Shown here: one piece after another, positions 43,460-51,271 of the stretch
Position numbering within the stretch: the stretch's first letter is position 1
Layout: the number at the start of each line of letters is the position of its first letter
Assembly: GCF_008369915.1 (NCBI RefSeq)
Contig: NZ_VSRN01000001.1
Coordinates: forward strand, 6,568,501 to 6,632,500
Direction: 5' to 3'
Origin: Dyadobacter sp. UC 10
GTDB lineage: Bacteria > Bacteroidota > Bacteroidia > Cytophagales > Spirosomataceae
Length of the DNA: 64,000 bases
Made by a program: the position numbers and the translations under genes
Notes under the pieces: model-generated
What the model was told of the DNA's origin: nothing
The model's input: only the letters and a program-made list of their open reading frames with translations
Database searches by the model: none

Positions 43460-43496
43460 GTATAAAAGCTGTATTTTTGCAGGATATTTTAAGGAA

Positions 43497-44825
43497 ATGA
43501 AAAAAGTTGCATTTTATACATTGGGCTGCAAGCTCAACTACTCCGAAAGCTCCTCCATCGCACGTTTGTTTGAGGCGAAAGGACATTCGCGAGTGGAATT
43601 CAATGAAAATCCAGACGTTTTTATAATTAATACCTGCTCAGTTACCGAGAATGCGGACAAGAAATGCCGCAAAATCGTCCGGGAGGCGCAAAAGATTAAT
43701 CCGGACGGTTATGTAGCCATTATCGGCTGCTACGCCCAACTCAAGCCGCAGGAAATTTCTGAGATTCCGGGGGTAGACGTGGTACTTGGCGCGGCCGAAA
43801 AATTCAGGCTCGCCGACCTGGTAGATACGTTTGAGAAAACTCCTGTCGGACAGCCGGCCAGGGTACTCGCCTCACATATCGACGAAGCTGTTGAATACCA
43901 CACTTCTTATTCGCTAAACGACCGCACCCGCACTTTTTTGAAAGTTCAGGACGGTTGCGATTACCCCTGCTCCTACTGCACGATCCCGCTCGCGCGAGGT
44001 AAAAGCCGCTCCGACAGCATTGAAAACATTATTAAAGCAGCCAGAGATATTGCCGCGCGCGATGTAAAGGAAATTGTTCTGACCGGTGTTAATATAGGGG
44101 ATTTCGGGATTCAGAATGGCGAAAAAAAAGAAACATTCATAGACCTGGTCAAAGCGCTGGACGAAGTTGAAGGTATTGAACGTTTCCGTATTTCTTCGAT
44201 CGAGCCGAACCTGCTGACTGACGAGATTATTTCATTTGTTGCACAATCCAGAAGGTTTGTCCCGCACTTCCATATCCCCTTGCAATCAGGTTCGAATAAG
44301 GTTTTGGGTCTGATGAAACGCCGCTATAAAAGAGAATTATACACAGAAAGGGTCGCAGCGATCAAATCCCTCATGCCTGACTGCTGCATTGGCGTTGACG
44401 TAATTGTTGGTCATCCCGGCGAAACACAGGAGCTTTTTGAAGAATCCTACCGGTTTCTGAACGAGCTGGACATCTCCTATCTGCACGTTTTTACTTATTC
44501 CGAAAGAGAAAATACCGCGGCACTGGCAATCAAGCCGGTTGTCCCCAAAAATATCCGCGCTGATCGCTCAAAAATGCTTCACATTTTGTCCGATAAAAAG
44601 AGAAGGGCATTTTATGACAGTCAGATAGGGAAAGAGGGGACGGTGCTTTTTGAAGACGAGATCCAAAACGGCCAAATGCTGGGCTTCACTGAAAACTACG
44701 TCAGAGTAGCGGTTAAATACGATCCGCTGCTTATTAACGAAACAAAGCAAATCCGCCACGACCACATCAATGCCGAGGGGCTTATGGAAGTTTCGGAAGT
44801 TTCCGAGGAAATATTGGCACATTAG
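43497..44825 (+). CDS. mtaB: tRNA t6A37 C2-methylthiotransferase MtaB
   Basis: 442 residues from the ATG at 43497. An earlier in-frame start at 43398 would overlap the sulfatase by 62 bp and adds no conserved sequence. The N-terminal UPF0004 domain has YTLGCKLNYSESSSIA and NTCSVTENADKKCRK. The radical-SAM cluster is CDYPCSYCTIPLARG (~153-167). RISSIEPNLLTDEI and HIPLQSGSNKVLGLMKRRY follow, then a TRAM-like end. It converts t6A37 to ms2t6A in tRNAs reading ANN codons. A TATTTTTG -7 motif is at 43472-43479. Confidence 0.95.
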   Translation: MKKVAFYTLGCKLNYSESSSIARLFEAKGHSRVEFNENPDVFIINTCSVTENADKKCRKIVREAQKINPDGYVAIIGCYAQLKPQEISEIPGVDVVLGAAEKFRLADLVDTFEKTPVGQPARVLASHIDEAVEYHTSYSLNDRTRTFLKVQDGCDYPCSYCTIPLARGKSRSDSIENIIKAARDIAARDVKEIVLTGVNIGDFGIQNGEKKETFIDLVKALDEVEGIERFRISSIEPNLLTDEIISFVAQSRRFVPHFHIPLQSGSNKVLGLMKRRYKRELYTERVAAIKSLMPDCCIGVDVIVGHPGETQELFEESYRFLNELDISYLHVFTYSERENTAALAIKPVVPKNIRADRSKMLHILSDKKRRAFYDSQIGKEGTVLFEDEIQNGQMLGFTENYVRVAVKYDPLLINETKQIRHDHINAEGLMEVSEVSEEILAH

Positions 44826-45110
44826 CATTCAATAATTATTCCTTTCCCTTCCCTTGCTTTCCTTTCCCTTCCTTTCCCTTCCCTTGCTTTCCTTTCCCTT
44901 CCTTTCTTTTCCTTTCCGTCGACTGAAGTCGACGGGTATTGACTGGGACGGCCGACTTTCGTTGGCGTTTGCGTTAGCGAGCTTTAATTAATTACCGTCG
45001 ACTGAAGTCGACGGCTACTGACTTTAGTCGACGGCTCGTAACTTAAGTCGGCGGCTCCGGGCCTGGTCGACGGCTCGCAACTTAAGTCGACGATTTCTGA
45101 ATTACCAGCC
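44826..45110. repeat. Tandem 30-bp pyrimidine repeats plus GTCGAC palindromes
   Basis: A 30-bp unit made of CCTTTCCCTT blocks with one CCCTTGCTTT is repeated exactly twice (44841-44870, 44871-44900) and continues to ~44915. Then the 20-bp palindrome CCGTCGACTGAAGTCGACGG appears at 44916-44935 and again at 44995-45014. Degenerate half-copies (TTTAGTCGACGGCT, CTTAAGTCGGCGG, TGGTCGACGGCTCG, CTTAAGTCGACG) follow to about 45092. The whole lies between convergent mtaB and amt. Confidence 0.85.
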
Positions 45111-45136
45111 AAGAATTTTTTGACTCACTTACTTAG

Positions 45137-45176
45137 AAAGCGAAAGCCCGACCGAATTGGCCAGGCTTTCGCTTTT
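45137..45176. terminator. Terminator hairpin at the 3' end of amt
   Basis: A 12-bp stem AAAGCGAAAGCC (45137-45148) with GGCTTTCGCTTT (45164-45175). It lies 43-82 bp beyond the amt stop. T/A runs flank both sides weakly, so it could serve both strands. Confidence 0.65.
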
Positions 45177-45218
45177 CATCCCTTCATTAGTGTTGTCAGA
45201 AACATAACACACTAAATA

Positions 45219-46538
45219 TTAAGCCTCTACAAGAAATTCGTCATGCTGACTTACATCCAGACCGGCCTTCTCATCTTGTTCTGAAACGCGAAGTGGCAAG
45301 ATAAGATCGGTAATTTTCAAAAGCAGGAACGAACCTACAAATGCGAATGCCGACACACCTACCAGCGCAATCACGTGATTGATGAACAATTTGGTTTCGC
45401 CGAATGCAAGACCCTGATCAGTTACCAATGGATTGATACCGCTTGTTGCGAAGATACCGGTCATCAGCATACCAACCATTCCACCTACACCGTGGCAAGG
45501 AAATACATCAAGCGTATCATCCAAAGTAGAACGAGTACGCAGGTGAGCCACGTAGTTACTGATGATCGAAGCTACTGTACCAATGAATAGTGCCGCAGGG
45601 ACCGTTACAAAACCTGCCGCAGGCGTGATCGCAACCAAACCTACAACGGCACCGATACAGAATCCAAGCGCTGAAACTTTTTTACCTTTTGCAGCATCAA
45701 AAAGAACCCACGACAAACCAGCGGCACCAGCGGCAGTATTAGTAGTAGCAAAAGCTGAAACAGCAAGCGGGCTGGCAGCAAGAGCAGATCCTGCATTGAA
45801 ACCAAACCATCCAAACCAAAGCAAACCAGTTCCCAAAAGAACGAATGGAATGTTAGCAGGAGGCAGAACGTGATCCTCCAAAAGCGATTTACGTCTTTTC
45901 AAATAAAGAGCACCTGCCAAAGCAGCCCAGCCAGCCGACATGTGAACCACGGTTCCGCCCGCAAAGTCAAGAACACCCATTTTGAATAAGATACCATCTG
46001 CATGCCAGGTCATGTGAGCCAGCGGAGAGTAGATAAAAATACAGAACAGTATAATGAACAAGACGTAAGAACGGAAATTTACACGTTCAGCCATCGAGCC
46101 CGTCACAAGTGCCGGTGTGATCACTGCGAACTTCATTTGGAACATAGCGAACAATGCGAAAGGAATTGTACCCCAAACTGGTCCGTCCAATACACCTTTG
46201 AACATGAAGTGCGTCATTGGGTTACCAATAAATCCGCCCATATCGTCACCAAATGCAAGACTGAAACCAACCACGACCCACAGCACACTGATCACGCCCA
46301 TGGCAATAAAGCTTTGCAGCATGGTCGAAATCACATTTTTATTATTTACCATCCCGCCGTAGAAGTAGGCAAGACCAGGCGTCATCAGTAATACCAGTGC
46401 GGCCGAAACAAGAAGCCAGGCTGTATCACCTCCGTTTACACCTTCGGTGACAATTTGAGTTGGAACATTTGGCACAAAAACACCGAGGATGCTGATTGCC
46501 AGAAGAATGATTAATGGGACGAAATTACGTTTTTCCAT
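45219..46538 (-). CDS. amt: Ammonium transporter (Amt family)
   Basis: 439 residues, 11 membrane helices. Family motifs include GGDTAWLLVSAALVLLMTPG, AYFYGGMVNNKNV (~57-69), the first pore histidine in FAGGTVVHMSAGWAALAGA and the twin histidine in DVFPCHGVGGMVGML (~315-329). It conducts ammonia/ammonium across the inner membrane. The N-terminal hydrophobic segment could be a cleaved signal peptide, as in E. coli AmtB. It is the second gene of an operon with a porin (45-bp gap). No glnK/PII gene is adjacent, although amt and glnK are often paired. Confidence 0.96.
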   Translation of the reverse strand: MEKRNFVPLIILLAISILGVFVPNVPTQIVTEGVNGGDTAWLLVSAALVLLMTPGLAYFYGGMVNNKNVISTMLQSFIAMGVISVLWVVVGFSLAFGDDMGGFIGNPMTHFMFKGVLDGPVWGTIPFALFAMFQMKFAVITPALVTGSMAERVNFRSYVLFIILFCIFIYSPLAHMTWHADGILFKMGVLDFAGGTVVHMSAGWAALAGALYLKRRKSLLEDHVLPPANIPFVLLGTGLLWFGWFGFNAGSALAASPLAVSAFATTNTAAGAAGLSWVLFDAAKGKKVSALGFCIGAVVGLVAITPAAGFVTVPAALFIGTVASIISNYVAHLRTRSTLDDTLDVFPCHGVGGMVGMLMTGIFATSGINPLVTDQGLAFGETKLFINHVIALVGVSAFAFVGSFLLLKITDLILPLRVSEQDEKAGLDVSQHDEFLVEA

Positions 46539-46583
46539 TTCTGTAATTGTTATGATAGTGATTAAGAAGGTATTTGTAGCTGA

Positions 46584-47783
46584 TTAGAATTTATAAATGA
46601 ATGCAAGGCCAAAAGTTGTCTGGCTGTTCTTGGTGAAGTTGCCATCAGAATCTTCAAACTGCTGCTCTTCTCCTGAACCTGCCACTTTTGGATAGGCATC
46701 CAGGCGGAACTCAGGTTTTACGAGAATGTGGCCGTCGGCAAGACTGATGTTTCCCGTCAATGTCACTGAATTCACGCTCGTTCCCATTCCGGCTCTTGTC
46801 AGCAGGCCGCGGACACCGCTGTCGTTGGTAAAGTACTCGTAACGTGCTCCGATGCCGAAGTTATCAGTGATAGCAGAGTTGGCGTATACGGCAACACCTC
46901 CCCAGGTTTTAGCGGATTCAGGACCACCAGCTCCCTGGAAATCGCCCTTTTGGCTTCCGTAAGCAGCATTTAAGCCAAGAAGGAAATTGTCGCTCACCTG
47001 GAAACTGGTTGCAAGATCAAGGACCTGATAAAAAGCTTTGGGTTCTTTAAACGTTGCGCTGTCCGGGTTAGCTTCATTGCTTCCGATATAATTGATATAC
47101 ACGTTCCAGTTATCAACCGGTTTGAAATACAACTGACTGATGAAGCCCTTTTTGCGGTTGTTATCGCCCAAACCATCCACATTGTTGACTGCACCCACCA
47201 TTAAGGACGCCCTGTCGGAAAATGCGTAAGTAGCTTTCAAACCGGCGTGGTAAAACGGACCATTGTTAAACAGGTTTGAAAGGGAATAATTGAAGTTGGC
47301 CGGTGCGTCGATCACTTCATATCCGATATGCGTACCAAACTGTCCCGCGGTCATCGAAAACTTGTCTGTGAATTTGTAGGTAAAATAAGCCTGCTTGATA
47401 GCGAGTGCGGTGCTGAACAAGGCATTCCCATAATTACCCATGTTGGCGTTCGGTCCAAACGAGAGGTCGACTACTGCTTCTGATTTTGAATTGGTGTACG
47501 CGACTTTCGCCTGCACAAGTCCCAAAGAAAATTGTCCTGCTCTTTGGTCAAATACCCGTGCATTCGTTGCACCCATATTCGAGCGGGAGGCGGGTTTGTT
47601 GAAATTGGCCATATAGTAAGAATCCAGATAACCAGAAAAAGCAAATGCTCCTTTTCCTTCTTCCTCTTCTGCCTCTACGGCGATTACCGTGTCAGCTTTC
47701 ATAGCCTTTTCATCTTCCCCCGACTTTGCAAAACCCAAAATCGATACCATCAAAGATAATACTGTACAATAGACTTTTTTCAT
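46584..47783 (-). CDS. Outer-membrane beta-barrel porin linked to amt (BBP2/OmpL-like)
   Basis: 399 residues with a signal peptide (MKKVYCTVLSLMVSILGFAKS) and then an acidic linker. Alternating-residue strands follow (FAFSGYLDSYYMANFNKPAS, VDLSFGPNANMG, FSMTAGQFGTHIGYEVIDA) and a final strand ending in aromatic F (TTFGLAFIYKF), typical of outer-membrane barrels. I assign it to the putative beta-barrel porin 2 family common in Bacteroidota. Its position directly upstream of amt suggests that it supplies the ammonium transporter with substrate at the outer membrane; that is inference. Confidence 0.9.
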   Translation of the reverse strand: MKKVYCTVLSLMVSILGFAKSGEDEKAMKADTVIAVEAEEEEGKGAFAFSGYLDSYYMANFNKPASRSNMGATNARVFDQRAGQFSLGLVQAKVAYTNSKSEAVVDLSFGPNANMGNYGNALFSTALAIKQAYFTYKFTDKFSMTAGQFGTHIGYEVIDAPANFNYSLSNLFNNGPFYHAGLKATYAFSDRASLMVGAVNNVDGLGDNNRKKGFISQLYFKPVDNWNVYINYIGSNEANPDSATFKEPKAFYQVLDLATSFQVSDNFLLGLNAAYGSQKGDFQGAGGPESAKTWGGVAVYANSAITDNFGIGARYEYFTNDSGVRGLLTRAGMGTSVNSVTLTGNISLADGHILVKPEFRLDAYPKVAGSGEEQQFEDSDGNFTKNSQTTFGLAFIYKF

Positions 47784-48129
47784 AATTATATTCTGTTTAA
47801 GTTAATATCATTCTCCGGCAGTATTTCCAGATCAAATATTATCGATAAATTATATTTTTCAAATAAACGCGGCAAAATTTATCCTAAAAAATACAATTTT
47901 CATGTTTTTATACAGTTTTTTAGTGTTTTTAAAACATAATATTACATATTTTGATAAAAATTACTGAAAACTAAAATTTTGCATAACAATGAATACACAA
48001 AATTTTATTCACTCAGAATGATAACAATTAGTAAGAATTTTTATTATTATAGTGACATTTACGAAATCAACAGGCACAAAAAAAGCCCCGCCAAAAAGCG
48101 GGGCTATATGAATATGGGTGAAAGAAAGT
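47784..48129. other. 346-bp AT-rich intergenic region upstream of the porin gene
   Basis: Very AT-rich, no gene recognised. Several near-matches to TAnnTTTG occur on the minus strand (TAAATTTTG near 47868-47876, TAATATTTG near 47834-47843), each off by one base in spacing. The last ~50 bp hold the ferredoxin terminator. Confidence 0.5.
48076..48106 (-). terminator. Rho-independent terminator of the ferredoxin gene
   Basis: On the minus strand AGCCCCGC (arm 48105-48098) and GCGGGGCT (48091-48084) enclose TTTTTG, followed by a T run (48083-48077). It is 24-50 bp beyond the stop. Confidence 0.85.
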
Positions 48130-48477
48130 TTATTCGCCGTGCATCCAGGCCTTCTTAGCTAAAAGTGTATCATCTTCCTCTTCGTTATCGGGATCAGGAA
48201 CGCAGCAATCCACGGGACAAACAGCAGCGCACTGAGGCTCTTCGTGAAAACCTACGCACTCGGTGCATTTATCAGTTACTATATAATAGAATTCGTCTGA
48301 AACAGGTGATTGCTTTTCTTTCCCGCTCACTACCGTACCATCGCCAAAATCAACCTCATCCAGACTGGTACCATCGCCCCAGGTCCATTCCACACCGCCT
48401 TCATAAATCGCTGTATTAGGGCACTCTGGCTCGCACGCCCCACAATTTATGCATTCATCGGTTATCATTATAGCCAT
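48130..48477 (-). CDS. 2[4Fe-4S] ferredoxin
   Basis: 115 residues. The first cluster is CINCGACEPECP (~10-21) and the second CTECVGFHEEPQCAAVCPVDCC (~73-94), with the longer loop between the second and third Cys typical of Alvin-type 2[4Fe-4S] ferredoxins. Acidic throughout, with a ~30-residue insertion between clusters (VEWTWGDGTSLDEVDFGDGT) and a C-terminal helix. It carries low-potential electrons in the cytoplasm, for instance to IspG. Transcribed divergently from the acyl-CoA reductase gene. Confidence 0.95.
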   Translation of the reverse strand: MAIMITDECINCGACEPECPNTAIYEGGVEWTWGDGTSLDEVDFGDGTVVSGKEKQSPVSDEFYYIVTDKCTECVGFHEEPQCAAVCPVDCCVPDPDNEEEDDTLLAKKAWMHGE

Positions 48478-48525
48478 AGTCGCCGGATTGTTTATATTTG
48501 TTGCTATTTCTACTGTTTAGATTAA

Positions 48526-48555
48526 CAAATATAACTATTTATAGTTTCCCAACAA
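48526..48555 (-). promoter_or_regulatory. Ferredoxin promoter (TTG-N19-TATATTTG)
   Basis: On the minus strand TTG (48555-48553) and TATATTTG (48533-48526) are 19 bp apart, an ideal Bacteroidota promoter, 48 bp before the ATG at 48477. Confidence 0.7.
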
Positions 48556-48606
48556 TCGGAAAAATAAAAACGGCGGTTTAATAAAACTTTTTACAGTTCA
48601 GTCAGA

Positions 48607-49623
48607 ATGCTATCGAGAGTCCGGAGAATAAATGCTTTTGTAAATCTTGGAAAATTCATTACAAGCCCCGAAAACAAGGAAATTGTTCAGGATTGGGTAG
48701 CCTACGCCAAGAGCAGGAACAATTGGTTCACTCCCGAAAATGTGACCAGCTCGCTGAAAGCCATTGCAAGCGAATTTTTAGAGGAAGAAGATCTGCAAAA
48801 ATGGGCAGCGCATTATCCTGAACCTGCTCAACCCAAAAAAGTAGGCGTAGTGATGGCAGGAAATATCCCTGCCGTCGGTTTTCATGATGCACTGAGTGTC
48901 CTTGTCAGCGGGCACATTCTGTTGGTAAAACCCAGCTCCGATGACACTATTCTGATCACAGCTCTTTTGAATCAACTCGTAGAAATTGAGCCGGGATTTA
49001 AAGATTCAATTGAATTCGTGGACAGACTCAATGATTCCGATGCCTACATTGCTACCGGCAGCGACAACACAGCCAGATATTTCCACTACTATTTTGCCAA
49101 AAAACCCAACATTATCCGCAAAAACCGCACGTCGGTCGCAATTCTCACGGGTGCAGAAATAAGCGGAGAATTAGAGAATCTGGGCAAAGACGTACTTCAA
49201 TACTTTGGCCTCGGATGCCGGAACGTGTCAAAGGTATTTGTTCCCACAGGATATGATTTTACCAAGTTTTACGAATCTATCCAGCACATGGATTCTTTCT
49301 TTTTACACAATCACAAATACTTTAATAACTACGAATATAATAAGTCGATTTTCCTGATAAACAGGGTGCCGCATGTTGATAACGGGTTCCTGATGATCAC
49401 TGAAAACCCGGCGCTCGTCTCCCCGATCAGCGTTTTGCATTTTGAAACATACGACGATTTGAATGAAGTTAAATCTGCACTGGCGGAAGTAAAAGAGAAA
49501 GTGCAGTGCGTAATCGGACAGGCGGATATCGAGGATGCTTTGCCTTTTGGAAAATCACAAGAACCCGGCCTTTTTGACTACGCAGATGGAGTTGACACCA
49601 TGACGTTCCTGAGCCAGCTCTGA
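48607..49623 (+). CDS. LuxC-like acyl-CoA reductase
   Basis: 338 residues, an aldehyde-dehydrogenase-fold protein of the LuxC/acyl-CoA reductase family. Motifs: KKVGVVMAGNIPAVGFHDAL (~77-96, nucleotide-binding strand), GHILLVKPSSDDT (~102-114) and IATGSDNTARYFHYYF (~148-163). The catalytic cysteine is C204 in QYFGLGCRNVSKVFVP. It would reduce a fatty acyl-CoA or acyl-enzyme to the aldehyde with NADPH. LuxD/LuxE partners are absent; the only neighbour is the divergent ferredoxin. Shorter than LuxC (~480 residues), in line with other Bacteroidota homologues. Substrate unknown. Confidence 0.9.
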   Translation: MLSRVRRINAFVNLGKFITSPENKEIVQDWVAYAKSRNNWFTPENVTSSLKAIASEFLEEEDLQKWAAHYPEPAQPKKVGVVMAGNIPAVGFHDALSVLVSGHILLVKPSSDDTILITALLNQLVEIEPGFKDSIEFVDRLNDSDAYIATGSDNTARYFHYYFAKKPNIIRKNRTSVAILTGAEISGELENLGKDVLQYFGLGCRNVSKVFVPTGYDFTKFYESIQHMDSFFLHNHKYFNNYEYNKSIFLINRVPHVDNGFLMITENPALVSPISVLHFETYDDLNEVKSALAEVKEKVQCVIGQADIEDALPFGKSQEPGLFDYADGVDTMTFLSQL

Positions 49624-49625
49624 TC

Positions 49626-50423
49626 TTAAGATAATTCTTTTGAAACCCATTCAAGGAAAATTGGCATAACCCGGCCCCAGGTAGCCGGGTTATGCTCGCC
49701 CCCCGCGACTTCGGTATAAAAAACGTCACGGGCCCACACAAATCCCTTTCGCTCCATTTCTCCGATACATTCAAGGGTATCCTGCACAGAATCGATCACA
49801 CCGTCACCATCGCGGTCGTCGTATTCATCATTTGAGCCGCATTGAAACCAGCATTTGATCTTCGGAGCTTCGGCCGTTTCGCGGATTTGCGCGTGCATAA
49901 TGCGGTCCGAATCTTTGTAACCTTCTCCAATTGCCTTTTGCCGCCACCAAAGTGATCCTGAAAACACACCGGCCGCAGCAAAGAATTCCGGATAGTTCCA
50001 CGTAATATCCAGCGCCATTAATCCGCCCAATGAAAAACCTGCGTAGACATTTCCCGACATTCGGACATGGTAGTGCTCATGCAAAAAGGGGATCAGTTCC
50101 CTGATCACGAATGCAGTAGTGGCTCCTGCCTCAGCACCCCTTCCGGCATAATCACCACGGATTGCGGTTCCGTATTCGTCTGTTCTACGGTGATTTGCAT
50201 GAATGCCTGCTATTACGATGGGCTGCAATAAATTTTCGAGCTGTAATTCGCCAACAGTTCCAGCCAGGTTAAGCGCCGGAAAATCCTGGCCATCATTGAA
50301 AAGCAGCAGCGGATACGATTGTAATTTATCATGCTGCGCCGGAAGCAGAATGCTTACGTGAACTTCACGCTGCAAAAAGGTGGAATGGATATTAATATGA
50401 ACAAAGGAAACGGAAGAACTCAA
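49626..50423 (-). CDS. Esterase of the Fes/enterochelin-esterase-like alpha/beta-hydrolase family
   Basis: 265 residues from a TTG at 50423. An ATG 47 codons upstream would run through the presumed divergent promoter and into the neighbouring gene, and no ATG lies close to the first conserved residues. Core motifs are REVHVSILLPAQ (first strand), LLFNDGQDFPAL (oxyanion region), GNVYAGFSLGGLMALDI (nucleophile Ser, GxSxGG) and a late catalytic His in EVAGGEHNPATW. A DRDGDGVIDS stretch may bind calcium. It probably hydrolyses an ester or thioester in the cytoplasm. It is divergent from a second esterase that opens an amidoligase gene cluster. Confidence 0.8.
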   Translation of the reverse strand: MSSSVSFVHINIHSTFLQREVHVSILLPAQHDKLQSYPLLLFNDGQDFPALNLAGTVGELQLENLLQPIVIAGIHANHRRTDEYGTAIRGDYAGRGAEAGATTAFVIRELIPFLHEHYHVRMSGNVYAGFSLGGLMALDITWNYPEFFAAAGVFSGSLWWRQKAIGEGYKDSDRIMHAQIRETAEAPKIKCWFQCGSNDEYDDRDGDGVIDSVQDTLECIGEMERKGFVWARDVFYTEVAGGEHNPATWGRVMPIFLEWVSKELS

Positions 50424-50528
50424 ATCTGCAAATCTGTTAATTGGACCAAAACAAACGTGCAAGTTATTAATTTGCTTCCTATGATTTGTTTTGTATATTT
50501 CATTTATCAACATTTCACCCCCTACCCT

Positions 50529-51236
50529 TTGGAAGAGCAGCACGTTAAATACTATTCTCACCATCTCGACAGAGACGTTGATATGCTTATTTATGGCAAC
50601 TGGGGCTACCCTATCCTGCTTTTCCCGACTACGCTCGGGCGTTACTACCAGGCCAAGGATATGGGTTTGATTGATTCCGTAAAAACGCTGGTAGAATCCG
50701 GCAAGTACAAAGTATATTGTGTTGACTCCGTCGATGCCGACTCATGGTATGCGAAACACATCAATCCCCAATACCGTGTTTTGAACCACAATCAATATGA
50801 TAAATTCCTGAGCAACGAGCTGGTACCGCATATTCGTCAAGCATGTAATGTGGAGAAAATTGGTGTGGCAGGATGCAGTTTCGGAGGTTTTCACGCGGCT
50901 AACTTCGCATTCCGGCATCCCGGACAAGTGGCCTATCTCATCAGCATGAGCGGGGCATTCGATATCCGCAGTTTCACGGACGGATTTTACGATGATACTG
51001 TCTATTTCAACAATCCGGTCGATTTTATGCCGAATGAGCAGGGTTGGCGGTTTGGCCATATGAAAATTGTGCTGGGCACTTCTGAGTGGGATATTTGCCT
51101 GGACAGTAATGTAAAAATGTCCAATATTTTGAATGACAAAGGAATTGATCACTGGCTCGATATCAGGGGTTGGGAAAAGCACGACTGGCCGCTATGGAAC
51201 AGGATGTTTCCGGATTACCTTTCCAGAATCATGTAA
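50529..51236 (+). CDS. Second alpha/beta-hydrolase esterase, first gene of the amidoligase cluster
   Basis: 235 residues from the TTG at 50529, which begins EEQHVKYYSHHLDRDVDMLI, the conserved start of its relatives. An ATG at 50481 would add 16 unconserved residues. Family motifs: YPILLFPTTLGRYYQAKDMG (~21-40), nucleophile Ser in KIGVAGCSFGGFHAANF, and a late His in RGWEKHDWPLWN. It resembles the putative-esterase/YbbA-type group. The ATP-grasp gene follows after 35 bp on the same strand, so it likely shares the transcript. A hydrolase in a ligase cluster often trims or releases the product (inference). Confidence 0.82.
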   Translation: MEEQHVKYYSHHLDRDVDMLIYGNWGYPILLFPTTLGRYYQAKDMGLIDSVKTLVESGKYKVYCVDSVDADSWYAKHINPQYRVLNHNQYDKFLSNELVPHIRQACNVEKIGVAGCSFGGFHAANFAFRHPGQVAYLISMSGAFDIRSFTDGFYDDTVYFNNPVDFMPNEQGWRFGHMKIVLGTSEWDICLDSNVKMSNILNDKGIDHWLDIRGWEKHDWPLWNRMFPDYLSRIM

Positions 51237-51271
51237 ACAGATAAATCAATAACAAAACCAGAATTATTAGT

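Noticed and set aside
43472..43479. Complete promoter for mtaB
   Set aside because: A TATTTTTG -7 box is present, but the only TTG upstream is 13 bp away, too close for the Bacteroidota pattern. Kept only as a remark under mtaB.
50331..50528. N-terminal extension of the plus-strand esterase
   Set aside because: The first ~66 residues are unlike esterases and overlap the divergent esterase gene. The conserved protein begins at the TTG 50529.
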